From the NCBI GenBank assembly GCA_001687465.1, contig LVLI01000593.1:1-64000 (forward strand): DNA of 64,000 nt, read 5' to 3'. Made by a program: the position numbers and the translations under genes. Below the pieces are notes generated by a model. That model saw only the letters and a list, made by a program, of their open reading frames with translations. It made no database searches and was not told where the DNA came from. The first letter of the stretch is position 1. Each line of letters begins with the position of its first letter. This stretch comes from Halocafeteria seosinensis (taxonomy: Eukaryota; Sar; Bigyra; Bicosoecida). This document shows positions 11,386 to 23,031 of this stretch, one piece after another.

Positions 11386-12427
11386 ATGTCGAGTGTTTTA
11401 GTGACCGGCGCCAACCGAGGCATTGGTCTGGAGATAGTCAAGCGTTTCCAGCAGCGGGGCGATAGAGTCTTCGCTGCTGTGCGCTCAGCTAGCGGTGTAC
11501 GTGGGAGTTCATTTGCCGTGTGTGTGGAATGTTCGACATGATCCATGGGTGGAATTGGGTGTTCTACAGGATCTCACGGGATTAGGCGTCCATAAGGTCA
11601 TTGAGGGAGTCGATGTGAGCACCAAGGATGGCGTGAATAAGCTGGTTCAAAGTGTGGATGGAAGCAAACTCGACATTGTGGTTAACAATGCGGGTACGTA
11701 CCATTGGATCATTGGAGTTGTTGATTGGTTGATATCATATGCATATTTGCATCCAGGAATCCTTCGCCGTGACAATTTGGAAGAATTGGACTTTGATGTT
11801 ATTTCGGTAGGTTGGATAGAAGAAGTTAATTCCGATGTAGTTTTCCACATCTATAGGATTCGGTTCTCCGAACTCCTTGCAGAATGAATTTGAAGTCAAC
11901 GCTGTGGGACCACTACGAGTCACAAAAGCGCTCGTCGATGCCGGTAACATAAATGACGGTGCCAAGTTGATATTCATGAGTTCTCGTGTTGGAAGCGTCG
12001 AGGATAATGGTTCCGGTAAGAACCCGAGTTAAGCGAGTTAAGGGGGTTCCGAGTGACTGTGGACTAAGTATTGTGTTCTGTGGTTTCGTTGCTCAGGCAA
12101 AAACTATGGTTACCGGATGAGCAAAATTGCATTGAATATGGCCGTAAAGAACCTATCACTCGAATTGGCACCTCGTAACATCATTTGTGGATTACTACAT
12201 CCTGGTATGGTGAAAACAGGTACGTATAGCCGATAGCGTGGACGTTTGGGCTAATCGCAATTGCATACTCGTCATAATATCGTTTACACCCAGATATGAC
12301 TAACCACAATGGCATCCCCGTTGAAGAAGCTGTCGATGGCATCATGAAGCGAATTGACTCCTACAGTAAAGATGACGTTGGAAAGTTGCAATTCTTGCAT
12401 CAGAATGGTGAAGTATTGCCGTGGTAA
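11386..12427 (+). CDS. Short-chain dehydrogenase/reductase
   Basis: Six exons can be joined: 11386..11496, 11570..11693, 11757..11806, 11841..12015, 12097..12219 and 12294..12427, about 238 residues. The Rossmann cofactor site TGANRGIGLEIVKRF begins at residue 6. NNAG follows at about 76-79, SSR at the position of the catalytic serine, and YGYRMSK supplies the Tyr-x-x-x-Lys pair. This is the complete classical SDR catalytic set for NAD(P)H-dependent oxidoreduction of a small carbonyl or alcohol. The ending HPGMVKTDMT and a C-terminal PW are typical of the small C-factor-like SDR group. Exon 3 is uncertain: its donor may be at 11797 or 11806, and intron 3 would then be 43 or 34 nt, unusually short. 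The substrate is unknown. Confidence 0.85.
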
Positions 12428-12880
12428 AACTATCCATCCGCTGAAAGTAGGACATAGCATTCAATATCAGATTCTGAATATTTTTATTAGTTAGCAGCTC
12501 TCATAGTTACCGATTGTCGACGTTTCATAATCGCTTGGATTTCGTACTCGTGGCTTCCACGTGTACAGTTGGTAGCTGCTTGTGCCTCGTATATATAGAG
12601 CTTTTCCATCACTCCTTGTCGACCTGGGTCTCGCACTTTATTCCAGAGGTATTTCTGGTAAAAGTTACTTCGTTACTTCCGGGTACCACTAGTTATAAAG
12701 GTATAACCCCTTTTAACACTCCCGCACTTACACAGTACATCCTAGCGAGCCAAGTGTCATCCACCAGTTGTATGAGTTCACATGGGTTTGATGGGCCAAA
12801 TTTTCCTTGTATTTAGTTTGAGTTGTGTTTGAGAAGCAACAAAGTGAATAGTTGGTCGTATTACCCAGGCTTCCACGTCC
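12428..12880. promoter_or_regulatory. Intergenic region upstream of the GH31 gene
   Basis: This is the 3' flank of the dehydrogenase and the 5' flank of the glycosidase gene. A TATATATAG run near 12589-12597 is a possible TATA-like element about 290 bp before the start codon. Nothing else stands out. Confidence 0.4.
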
Positions 12881-15543
12881 ATGTTTCTCGCTTTCACGCT
12901 CGTTTTAGCATGTTTTGCACCCTGTACGAGCGCAATAGAGCCTTATCCCTATGAGCCAAAGGCGAATGAAGCTGCTGTGGTGGTTGTAGGTACGTCAAGT
13001 GCTTGGTATAGCGTGTTGTAGAGCCGGACGGGAGGCGCCTTTTCTTTGCAGGAGACGCACGATTCACTATTCTTACGGACCGCCTGATTCGCATCGAATA
13101 CAAACGCGGTTCCAACTTTGAAGACCGTCCGAGCATTGCCGTGCTGAATCGGAAGACCGAGGTGCCGTCATTCACGACATCAACCTTTGGACGGACCACC
13201 ACCATTGACACTGAATTCCTGAGATTGAATTATACTCGGCCTTCCCGTGCCGAAGGCGAATTCCAAGGGTTCACACGCGATAATTTGATCATCACCACGC
13301 GCGATGGTTCGGCACTTTACCCGCCACGGTCTCGAGATCCCAGAAAAGCCAAGTCATTCACTTGGAGATTTGGAGACGTTGATTCCGGTAACTTGTTGGG
13401 AACTGTTCGATCACTGGATGATCTGCAATATATCAACCTGAATTGCTCTGTAATCGAGAGCCTCAAGATCCACAATGAATCGCTGCATTGTGAATATGGC
13501 CTTGTATCGTCATTGGGATGGGCTGTCTACAATGACAGTGGAAGTCCACTCTTGGAAAACGATTGGCCAGTGAACGATATGAGCAATGACGAAGTCGATT
13601 TATACTTCTTTGGATATGGACTTGACTTTCGAAGTGCACTCAAAGCCTATACGCTAATCGGTGGAAAGGTTCCAATGCTCCCAAGGTGAGTTTGCAACGC
13701 TACGGTGTAAGTTGTGTTCAAAGCAATGTATTCGAACCATAACGTTTTGCTCAGATACGGACTTGGAGTAATGTGGAGTAGATGGTATGACATGGATGCT
13801 TGGCTCACAAAGCAAATCATAGAAGACTATAGAACTCGCGGTATACCTCTGGATATCTATGTGACGGACATGAACTGGCATTTGGAAGGATGGACCGGGT
13901 ATACGTTCAACAAGAGAATCATTCCGTTTCCAAACGACACGTTTGGCTGGATCCATAAACAAGGGATTAAGGTCGCCGCCAATCTCCACGACGCATCGGG
14001 CGTTCAAAACTTTGAAGAATGCTACGAAGAAATGGCCCGAGCAAATGGCATTGATCCCTCTACTGGCAATACCGTTAAGGCAAACTTCACCGATAAGACG
14101 TATATGCATTCCCTGGATGATATTTGCTGGAAGCGACTTCCTTTTGATATCCCATGGATTGATTGGCAGCAAGGTGGTGAGACGGGCGTGTACATTCGCA
14201 ATGTCAATCCCACGATTTGGCTTAACCATGCTAGATCAACAAATAATCTTCGATGGGGAAGAAACGAAAGAAGCATGATTCTTGCTCGCTTTGGTGGCAT
14301 GGGGAATCATAGGTACCAGGCAGGATTTAGTGGAGATGTAATTCATACATGGGATGCGCTTGCCTTTCAACCGTATTTCACCTCCACCGCCTCCAACGTT
14401 TTATACGGATACTGGAGTCATGACATCCTTGGCCGAGCTCACGACTATGAAATGTTCACCCGCGCTATCCAATGGGGAAGCTTGTCTCCACTCTTCAGGA
14501 CCCATGATGCTGGAATGGCAGAAGGAGGATGTGCCCTTGTGGGCATATGCTCCATAGTTGAGATTTGGAACCAACCCAAAGAGTTCTTCGAAATATCGCG
14601 GGCAGCACTTGCGGATCGCCAGCGGTTGCTACCATACCTCTATACTTTAAATCGTGAACTGTATGATGACGGGGTGAGTCCTATTCGACCAATGTATTAC
14701 GACTGGCCTTTGGAAGCCGCAGCATACAGTGACCGAGTGATGAAGAAGGAGTACATGCTTGGAGATGACATGCTCGTGGCTCCTATTACCTCCCCAATGA
14801 ACACCTCCAATAAGCTATCAAATTGGTCCGTATGGCTGCCCCCGGGAACTTGGTTTGACCGAGTACGGGGGAAAATGGTCGACTCATCCACTCTGCGAAA
14901 TGGTAACTACACCCAGCTATACGATTTATCGGAAATCCCCATCTTTGTGAAGGCTGGCTCCGTTATTCCTCAGATAACGTACAACCCTGATGACGTATTG
15001 GGTGTTGCCAAAAGGAACTACCAAACACTCCATTTTGATGTGTATCCCGGCTCGGGACAAGGATCTCGAATGGTCTATGAAGACGATGGAGAAAGTTTGG
15101 ACTACATGAATGGGTCGTATGCTTGGACTACGTTTCAATACCGTACGAGCGGAAATCAGATGTTGGTTAACATTTCTACTAAAGGCTTTTACAAGGGAAT
15201 GCCTTCCAGTCGTGACTATAGTATCAGGTTGATCTCGTCTGTGCCTCCTTCAAGTGTCACGGTGAATGGCAGGAGCATCGGTTTCAGCATCTTTGGCGAA
15301 GCGAACAGTTGGTACTACGACGGGCAGTGGGTTGGACCAATTGTGCATGTGAGCAACGTGCAAACGTCCGCCTCGCTGAGCATTGTTATGTCGTTCCCTT
15401 CGGGATCGTCCACCACTAGTGTGGATTCCGTTAGAGGTCTCATTGGACGCTCTTGGTTGTCCAAGATTCGGCTGGACCATGCTATTGTTAGCGGCTACAT
15501 GGTAAGGCGCAAGACTCGCCAAAACGCTATCTTGATTGATTAA
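12881..15543 (+). CDS. Secreted GH31 alpha-glycosidase
   Basis: Exons 12881..12989, 13052..13685 and 13755..15543 join into 843 residues. Residues 1-18 (MFLAFTLVLACFAPCTSA) form a clear signal peptide, so the enzyme is secreted or vacuolar. An N-terminal beta-sandwich (GDARFTILTDRLIRIEY from 37) precedes the TIM barrel. Barrel motifs are YGLGVMWSRWYD (249-260), DMNWH (286-290), IPWIDWQQGG with the likely nucleophile Asp384, and RFGGMGNHRYQAGFSGD with the likely acid/base Asp442. The C-terminal part has the usual WLPPGTWFD and PIFVKAGSVIP beta-domain motifs of GH31. The family hydrolyses alpha-linked glucosides or related sugars. The WIDWQQ form places it in a subgroup distinct from canonical WxDMNE alpha-glucosidases, so exact substrate is open. 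Both catalytic aspartates are present. Confidence 0.9.
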
Positions 15544-15588
15544 AAAAATATTTTTGTTTGCTCTGTTGTTTGATGGACGCAGAAGAAG

Positions 15589-15786
15589 TCAGGTCAGTCG
15601 TTGCAGGAAGCCTCATCTACAGGGGCTGCCCTAGAACACCTCGCTGGAAGTGACATACAGCAGTTTGCTAAAGCTGTTAACAAGCTTCCCGACCTTGTGA
15701 AAGCAGCCGTTGAAGAAGTGAGAAAACTGTGGCCTCTTGATCCAAGCAACCAGCAAAATGCCATCGAACTCCTCACTTCTGCGTAA
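15589..15786 (+). other. Possible small exon or peptide, unassigned
   Basis: After the GH31 stop the plus strand stays open for about 65 codons, with a helix-rich composition (AALEHLAG, DLVKAAVEEVRKLW) that looks protein-like. It has no good ATG of its own, and the available acceptors (TTGCAG at 15605) would need an upstream exon that I cannot identify. It may be an alternative 3' exon of the GH31 gene or chance. Confidence 0.25.
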
Positions 15787-15792
15787 CTACCC

Positions 15793-18045
15793 TTAGCGCT
15801 TGCGCAGCACCTCCATCGCCGCATTTCTTCCTGGGGCACCCATCACTCCTCCACCTGGATGTGCTCCTGCTCCGCATAGGAACAAGTTATCTACAGGGAA
15901 TCTATAGCGAGCATAACCAGGAATTGGTCTGGCCCAGAACAGTTGATCAAGACCCATTGCCAAGTGAAAAATATTGCCTCTGCAAATACAGTCGTGGTCA
16001 GCATGGCTCGCCTCGTTGATTTATCGGTGCGGCACACTCACTTGGGGATTCCAAACGTTGCTTCTAGATCGGGTGGAAACAGAGCCTCGTAATCGATTAT
16101 GCTCGATTTGAAACCGGGGGCATACTCCTCTATGACATCAAAGACTCGTGATACGAATTTGTCTTTGACTTCTCTAGTCCACCCTTCTTTGTCCTGCGGT
16201 TCATTCAAAGATGTAGCAGTAGCCTATCGTTATCATATGCTTTACTATAATACATACTTTGAGGGTATACGGAGTATACTGAACAAAGAGCTGCACTACA
16301 TGCTTTCCCTCTGGCGCTATTGAGTTATCTAAACTGCTTGGAATGGTCATCTCAATAATTGGACGTTCAGACGGCTTCCCTTGTGTAGCGTCCAAGTAAG
16401 CATCATGGAGCTGTCCCATATCCTGCTCGAAATGAATGGTCGCTCTGTGATGAGGCATTGGTGTCTTGCTATCCTTATTAGGGGAGCACTTAAAGTTCGG
16501 CAGAGATTCTACAGCAATATTAATTTTTGTAGAGGCTCCCTCACAATCCACATTCTCGAACAAGGCTTGATCCTCTTGACCAAAGCACGACTTGGGGAGC
16601 ATTGTTTGAAGTGCTTGCGGGCTTGCGCCGCAAAGAACCCTCTCGGTATCGATTTCCGTTCCATCCTCTAGAGTAATTCCCGTTATTTGTTCTCGTTGTC
16701 CTACAGCTTTGGTGTTTATATTCTTCACCGCTGCATTAGTTAGCAACGTAGCACCCGCTTCTTCCGCAGAGGCTGCAATCGAAGCGCTTACTCCTCCCAT
16801 TCCACCACGAACATAACCCCATGCTCCTTTCTCCCCATCAATTTCTCCCATTACTGCACATTTGAATTGAAAAGTGTAAATGTACATCTTGTCTTACGCC
16901 CACACATCCACCACTTACCGTGATGAAGAAGAACGTAAGCGGATTGTGGGCTGTACGGAGAAGTCATTGCTCCAATAATGCTATCCGTCGCTAGAGTTGC
17001 TTTGAGAACATCACCCTCTGTACCCAGTGAAAAAGAGTAAAAACCTAATGAACCAGCATTTTACGTAAAAGTCTAGCACTTACCAAACTTTTGGTTCAGT
17101 ATCTTGGCGGCTGGAGCAGTAAGGAGATCGTAGAAATCCGCGATGTTGTATCCTAAAGAACCAATCGAAGTCGTGAAGGCCATAAAATCTTGAAAGTTAC
17201 GTTTTCGTTCTTTCCAAGAGATTTGGTTGTCAAATAGACCTTTCAAGTCGGGAGGACTCTGCAGTACCTAAGAGGTGGCATAGGAACGCAATATCTGAAC
17301 CGCTTCGCCGAGCCACCTACCCGATCAAGAAGTGGCGAGAACTTATCCACAATATTTTCAAGCAAATTATTGTACTTGGGCCACATCTCAGCATCCTGAT
17401 GGGAGAATTGAGCTGCAACGACGATTCCTCAATTTAATGCGGTGACCAGGAATTTGAAACTCTTGGAAATTTCAACTTATGCTGCGGCACGTACCTATTG
17501 AATCTTGGGTATCTTTCAAACTATCACTGAGGAGTAAACTTTTCCCTCCCATAGTGGGAGTGAATGAAGACGGATCTCGTGTGTACACTGCATCAGTCAC
17601 AAGAAGCGACTTCCTTCCAAATTTTTAGAGAGGAAGAGTAAAGCAGCACGTTGCGTACCTTCAAGCCCGTGCTCTTTAAGTTTCAAGTCCTTGACAATTT
17701 GGGGTCGAAATAAGCTATACACGTAGCTTCCCCGTGAGAACTGAAAACCGGGAACGATCTCTTCGGTAACCGCAGCACCTCCTGTAAATGCCGCGAAAAC
17801 TTTGAAAAAACACGCACAAAACCCTCCCTAACGACGCACTTACCGAGGATGTGGCGCCGTTCACATACCAGCACTTTCATGCCCGATTGCGCCAAATAGG
17901 CAGCTGACACGAGCCCATTATGACCCCCGCCGACAATAACGGCGTCCCATTTCACCTTGGACGCCTGGGCCAAACTCTCCCGCTGCCGTAAAGGCTGCAA
18001 GCGCTGCAGTAGCTGCTTGGAGGATTGCTTCATGTCTATATTCAC
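15793..18045 (-). CDS. PYROXD2-like FAD-dependent oxidoreductase
   Basis: Nine exons join cleanly: 18045..17844, 17781..17659, 17587..17495, 17412..17321, 17267..17084, 17017..16919, 16853..16258, 16193..16042 and 15979..15793, giving 575 residues, close to the roughly 580 of animal PYROXD2. The N-terminus has the dinucleotide-binding signature [19 protein letters not shown] (about 30-48) followed by the acidic residue in VCERR. The mid-region has VLLHHVMGE and [12 protein letters not shown], and the C-terminus has [19 protein letters not shown], all hallmarks of the phytoene-desaturase-like amine oxidase fold. The leader is basic and hydroxylated, consistent with mitochondrial import as in PYROXD2, but this is inferred. 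The substrate of the family is not settled. It is not a carotenoid desaturase by its closest motifs. Confidence 0.9.
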
Positions 18046-18068
18046 ACCCCATAAAAAAAAGGACGGAA

Positions 18069-18129
18069 TGAGTCAAGCCAAGTCAACAACAATACGCACG
18101 GCTTCTTGAGAAATGATGAGTGAGTCAAC
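18069..18129. promoter_or_regulatory. TGAGTCAA motifs upstream of the PYROXD2-like gene
   Basis: TGAGTCAAG begins at 18069 and TGAGTCAAC at 18121, with AAGTCAAC between them, all within 85 bp of the start codon at 18045. The motif resembles a bZIP/AP-1 site and recurs at other gene flanks in this window. Confidence 0.4.
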
Positions 18130-18300
18130 ACAAAATCGAAAGACACCGTTGGGACGGGGTTATTGCCGACGCGACCCGAGCTAGGACGTGACGGTGGACG
18201 TGATAGAGCGAAGTAGGTTGTGACTATTTTATACAGTCTGCCACATGTGGACGACGCTCAAAACATGCAATTGAACTAATACTACCAAAGCTTGTAGTGC

Positions 18301-19992
18301 CTATTCTTGTCGCTGCCGCTTGCATTCCCTGCAATTGTCATCGTCACAATGCTTTTCCTGTTCAAGACGGTGGCACTGAGGAGCACCTTCTTGGCGGCCC
18401 CGAAAGGAGATCGCTGTTCTTCCATACCGCCGGCTCATTTCTTCAGACTGGAGCATTTGATGGGCAAGCTTGCGCACGATGTCAGATTCTGACAAGGTAT
18501 CTGGTGTAGGAAAATTGTGAGCTGGGACGACAGTGCTCGTCGAGTGTTCAGGAGGCAGAATACGGTATTCTATCATGCGAGGGGATCCAGTGGGCAAATA
18601 TGATATCGAAATCCGAGCAAACGAAGACCCGAGAGACAGGCCTCCATCGTTTGCCACGCCAATGAAACGAAGAGGCATTTCTATTTTCTTCTTCCTTTCG
18701 AGAAGTGCTCGGATCAAGGTTTCGGAGAACCTTGCCGTGTCCTCTTCTGCCCACAACTTTGTCGGGCCTTGTACAGCAAACGCGTATCTCAAGTTACTCT
18801 TCTCTACATTGAGCAACCTCAAGGCCGCGTCATTAACGAATATATGAGTCAAAAAAGAGTTGAATGGGTCAAAGAACGCCACCATACTCGCAACCGGATC
18901 GTTCTGCAGCCGTAATATGTCATCTACTTCATGAGCGAACACAGGCACATGGTACGACCGCGAAAACTCATACGGAACGAGCATTAGCGGATTTGTGTAC
19001 AACTGATGGAACAACTTCATCTCCTCTGATTCGCATTCGCCCCCCTTATTTGAGCTTTCTCTCGGTTCTCTCTGCTTGAGTTCCTTCTCGTGGCCAAGCA
19101 TCGACTCCACCGTTTCCTGGTATTCTTCTTCCCATGTCCCTGGAAGCGGTTTCATTGTCCACTCACTATCGAGTAGTTGGGAACGAAACGCGCTTTTTAT
19201 TTCCTCATCCGGATGTGGCTCACGAGCAAGAACAGCAAGGAGCCCTCTGTAGCCTTTCAGGCTGTCGGGAACAGGGGGGAATATCATGAAATTTTCAGTT
19301 GCTATTTCTTGATACCGAAGTGCATGATAACCTTGCGTGCAAGTCGTTCCCCCTTCTTTACTATGCACAGCAGCATGTTGTTCGCGATTCTGGGTACCAG
19401 AACTCGATGATGATGCTTCGCTGGCTGGTAGATGGGATTCTGCATCCGGTTGGTCGTCCTCGTCAATGTCACAGCAGCATGGGTGGAGCAGATGGTGGTC
19501 TAAAACCCTATCTGTACCTTCAGACACTGCAACACTGTCTTCATCGCTTGATAAAGAAGTGCATGATGACCCACCAACGGCATGATTATCTGAAACGGGA
19601 TCCGTGGCTGACGTTCTCCGTGTCGTTTTGCTCTTCCTACTACTTGATGCATGGGCAGAAGATGACGAAGACGGCGATGAGGATGATTTAGAAGCACTGG
19701 TTGAAGCAAAAGAGACGCATTTCTCCTTAGTACAGGCTCCTCCGCTGCCATTCTGCGAGGATGCTGCCATGTTGGACCAAGAATTGCGTTTTCTAGAGGG
19801 CCTTTCAGCCTCGCAATGGTGCTCCATATGCGTCGTATAACGCTCCTGGACCGAATGCGAGTCTATGGACGAGCTAGAGGACTCTGTAGAGGCCTCATAA
19901 GAGCCGTAGCCAGCGTTTATCGCCCCCAACCGGGCGCTTTTGCGAGCCGAATTCGACCCAAATGGTACTTTTTTCTCCTCAACGGGGTCCAT
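18301..19992 (-). CDS. PAS-like domain protein with Ser-rich N-terminus
   Basis: Intronless frame of 563 residues starting MDPVEEKKVP. Residues 1-220 are Ser-rich and probably disordered, with several Cys/His clusters (for example HPCCCD near 170). Residues about 355-480 look like a PAS fold: NDPVASMVAFFDPF, then HIFVNDAALRLL, the typical helix after strand 2, then strands around LRFIGVANDGG and ARISISYLP. The C-terminus is Cys/His-rich (CHRLEQEKHCDDDNCREC). PAS domains sense ligands or mediate dimerisation in transcriptional regulators. There is no DNA-binding domain I can recognise here, so a regulator role is only an inference. The start is well placed, 1.1 kb from the divergent membrane-protein gene. 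Confidence 0.7.
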   Translation of the reverse strand: MDPVEEKKVPFGSNSARKSARLGAINAGYGSYEASTESSSSSIDSHSVQERYTTHMEHHCEAERPSRKRNSWSNMAASSQNGSGGACTKEKCVSFASTSASKSSSSPSSSSSAHASSSRKSKTTRRTSATDPVSDNHAVGGSSCTSLSSDEDSVAVSEGTDRVLDHHLLHPCCCDIDEDDQPDAESHLPASEASSSSSGTQNREQHAAVHSKEGGTTCTQGYHALRYQEIATENFMIFPPVPDSLKGYRGLLAVLAREPHPDEEIKSAFRSQLLDSEWTMKPLPGTWEEEYQETVESMLGHEKELKQREPRESSNKGGECESEEMKLFHQLYTNPLMLVPYEFSRSYHVPVFAHEVDDILRLQNDPVASMVAFFDPFNSFLTHIFVNDAALRLLNVEKSNLRYAFAVQGPTKLWAEEDTARFSETLIRALLERKKKIEMPLRFIGVANDGGLSLGSSFARISISYLPTGSPRMIEYRILPPEHSTSTVVPAHNFPTPDTLSESDIVRKLAHQMLQSEEMSRRYGRTAISFRGRQEGAPQCHRLEQEKHCDDDNCRECKRQRQE

Positions 19993-21107
19993 TTTATGTG
20001 TATATCATTCATCCCCAACGCAATTCACCTGAACAAATCTGAGTGAAACTTCATTATCCGGATTCGTAAATATCAGGGCCATACCATTGGTAGTTTCAGG
20101 TGGTCAAAGGCTGGACTGTATCGACCTTTTTTGCTTCTCTTCAGATCCCCTGGAAATTTGTCCCTCTCTGACGTCACAGTTGCCACGGAGTATCGTTGTT
20201 CCGGATTACCGGCGGGATCCCGGAGTTCGGCCTATTCTGTTCTGGATGGATGAGAGAGCGAGAGAGGAAGTGTTCGGTTTGGTCAGAGCAATGTACGCGC
20301 CTTGTCAGCCCAGCGAAGCGACGTCCATGTCGGTGATGGTGTGGAAGGCAGGCGAAGTGGAAGTGACCATCCATTCCAGCCGAGTCGTGGTGGCCATGGC
20401 TAGATGTTAGTGGGGACAAATGCGATTTGTTTCTACATACGTTCAAATTGAATTGGATCAGAAGCCTCACACGCAGCGATCCAGCATTCCTTAATCACAG
20501 CAAAGGGCAAAAAACAAACAAAAAACAAACAAAAAAAACTGCACGTGTGCACGTGCATCCAGTGCATCTGCGTGTGTGCCCGTGTAGCGTGAATCGTTCT
20601 TGCGGCAGTGTTAGGTATTCGGCGCCATAATCATCTCAACTTTTCCTTCTATAACTTTACGTTTTTAATCAAACCACGGGAGAATCGGTTGAACCTGAAA
20701 TGGTGGTGGATTTGAGTACCACAGCCACGGACAAGCCCAGATAAATGTAACGTGTCACCGAAGCCGAATGTTGGACGATGTCAGGGGATGATCCACCAAC
20801 CCCATACGATACCATGCCGGTAAAAGAAAGGACCGAGTAGTGTGACTCACGACGTCAACTGACAGACTGTCAAGGACGGTGACCCTTCAAAGCTTGAAGT
20901 TCGAACGCTAGTGGCTGCCTAAGTGGCACCACCTAGGTCCACCTGTGCCTCCTGTCCGAACGTACATTGTCGTACATGCGATTTACACAGTTCCAGTATT
21001 GTGACTAGAAGGTACGAACGGTAATATACTCTTACACGGTGATACTGTCAGACGCTCCATAAGCCAAAAAAGTCATTGCATACCATTGGTATCCGGGTAG
21101 TGTAGGG
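19993..21107. other. Large divergent intergenic region
   Basis: It separates the starts of the PAS-like gene and the membrane-protein gene. It contains an A-rich CAAAC run near 20505-20538, a tandem CACGTG pair (listed separately) and a TGACTCA/GACGTCA cluster near 20841-20860. A 107-codon plus-strand frame (20087-20410) has no protein-like features. No gene is called. Confidence 0.5.
20542..20555. promoter_or_regulatory. Tandem CACGTG G-box pair
   Basis: CACGTG occurs at 20542-20547 and again at 20550-20555, two bases apart. CACGTG is the core bound by bHLH and many bZIP factors. It lies 550 bp from each of the two divergent start codons, so either could use it. Confidence 0.45.
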
Positions 21108-22513
21108 ATGGCTCGAAATCACGAGGAACTGGTCGGTGAGGAGGCGACCGTTGAGACATTCCCGATTGATGAGGCAAGAGATGTAAAATCCAGTTTGTTT
21201 GAGGCCATTCCAAATCCGTATAAATATGCGCTTTACGACAAGGGATGTAAAGCAACCGTTGCCTTTTTTCTGAGGTTTTTGTTGGCGGCTGCTGCAGGAG
21301 GGGCATGTATCTGGCTAAACCAGGTGGCCATCAGCAGCTTCGCAACTCCAGGCACTCCCGCTGCCCCGTGCTATACTCGAGCTGCGATTGAACTAGATTG
21401 GCCAGATTCGCTAGATTCGCTGATTGAATTCCTTCATTTGTATACTTTTCTATGTTCGTATGTGATGACACGCGGCTATTCCCAAGCAAGCAAAACACTA
21501 CTGATGATGGTTGTACTCTGTACGGCTACAACGGCACGCCGTAAGACCAATTGCATTGTTTAAGTAACTGAAGGGTTCTTCCGATAGCAGATTGCCCTGT
21601 TGCAGGTTCTTTATCAATTCGACGAAGGAAGTCTACTTTTTCAATTTGGGCTCAGGAAGAGACCCATATGCTGTTGATGTGCCACCAGAAAAGGTTTCAA
21701 TTGACTGCCTCCGAAACAGTACAGATTTTGATCCTGAAGAAAGGATAGAAGACATAAAAGGGTCTGATGCTTGCGGGTTGGAACCGTGGACACCAGACGG
21801 GACAGTCTACTCCCTCATCCTTGTTCCGTTGTTAGTCTGGTTCGTGGCTACTTTTCTTGATTTGGTGTACGAATCCGCCCTGCTCGTTACGATATATAGC
21901 AAAAGTTATATGGGAGCAGGTGCGGGAGAACTCTGCCTTATGGTACAAGGGTGGGAAGGCTCATCTAATTCCATACCGTCTCTCGTTTCCGCGTTGCGCA
22001 TGTTAGCCTCTACCCGAATCCTGTTGCCACTCGGTTCCTTTGCGGTTGTTTCCGGTTGTAGCGACTTCTCGACACTACAAGGTAATCCTGTTGTGTAAGT
22101 ATCATGGAAATTATGGTATGCACTGTGGGCCCTTTCTTATTGTATGACACTACAGGTTGGCTTTTGTGTTCTTGGTATGGAGCTTCATACCGCTCGTTTT
22201 CGTAAGCCTACTACTTAAGTATGTATCGTGTGGTCGTTATGGAGCCACGCACACTCTAATTGAACGGTCTTCAAGGATATGTGCCGCCCTATCATTGCCG
22301 TTGTATTTGTCTTACGTCCTCGGTGACCTGGCATATGTTACATCTTTCTTTACTGTAAGCTCTGTTGACAGTATTGGGAAGATAAGCTTCTCTGCAGATA
22401 GACTAAACTTGGCTCGACTTGTGCTGGTGGTCTCTGCGACAATTTTGTTTGTTTGGGATGGAATAGAGGACTTGGAATCTTTTGTAAGGCGTTGTAAAAA
22501 CAAAAAGCACTAG
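21108..22513 (+). CDS. Multi-pass membrane protein, unknown function
   Basis: Exons 21108..21439, 21606..22094 and 22156..22513 join into 392 residues. Intron 1 (166 nt) uses a GTATAC donor. The nearer-looking GTAAGA donor at 21542 gives the wrong phase, so I prefer the inner donor. Hydrophobic segments lie at about 50-70, 178-198, 248-263, 275-297, 316-337 and 358-374. A Cys-containing loop between segments 1 and 2 includes NST sequons and is probably lumenal or extracellular. The N-terminus is acidic and cytoplasmic-looking. I do not recognise the family; the topology resembles a small eukaryotic integral membrane protein rather than a transporter with known motifs. Confidence 0.7.
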
Positions 22514-23031
22514 CACAACACGCTCGGACCAAACTTTGAAGCGGATATGCTGAGACTCTTGAGTCAATTGACCAGATTTTTAGCAGTGGGAGCGTTGAGC
22601 ATGGTCACCAGATGTAGCCGCAGGCACGTCCCCTGCATGGTGTGTACATTTTGGATTTTGTGTACCATCCGTTCGAGTGCATCAAGAACGTCCGGCTGAT
22701 GTTTTTCGGTGACACACACACACACACCCACACACACACACACACGCACAAAACAAGCGAAGGAAGAATATAAAAGGCTACACACAGAATTATGGGTAAC
22801 CAAAAATAACGTTCACTGACTTCCCAGTTTCCAACAAACGTAAAATCTGAACATACACAGAGGTCGTCATATCCATCAGCAACTACACACAAGCGTAGCA
22901 GAAGTTGTTGGAAACCAAATGACTTCCGCACTTACCTCGAGGTTCCGTAGTTGAAGTAGGGGCTTCACAGATGTTTTACACCCATACTATTGTATTGCAA
23001 GGAATTACGTCCACCCTGACTTTCTTCGAAT
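22514..23031. other. Intergenic region with a CA microsatellite
   Basis: This is the 3' flank of the membrane-protein gene and the 5' flank of the Trm10 gene. Apart from the microsatellite nothing protein-like is seen. Confidence 0.5.
22712..22750. repeat. (CA)n microsatellite
   Basis: About 39 bases of CA dinucleotides with a few interruptions (ACCCA, ACGCA), in intergenic DNA. Confidence 0.9.

Noticed and set aside
15589-15786. Independent small protein gene after the GH31 gene
   Set aside because: No usable start codon in frame; kept only as a low-confidence feature.
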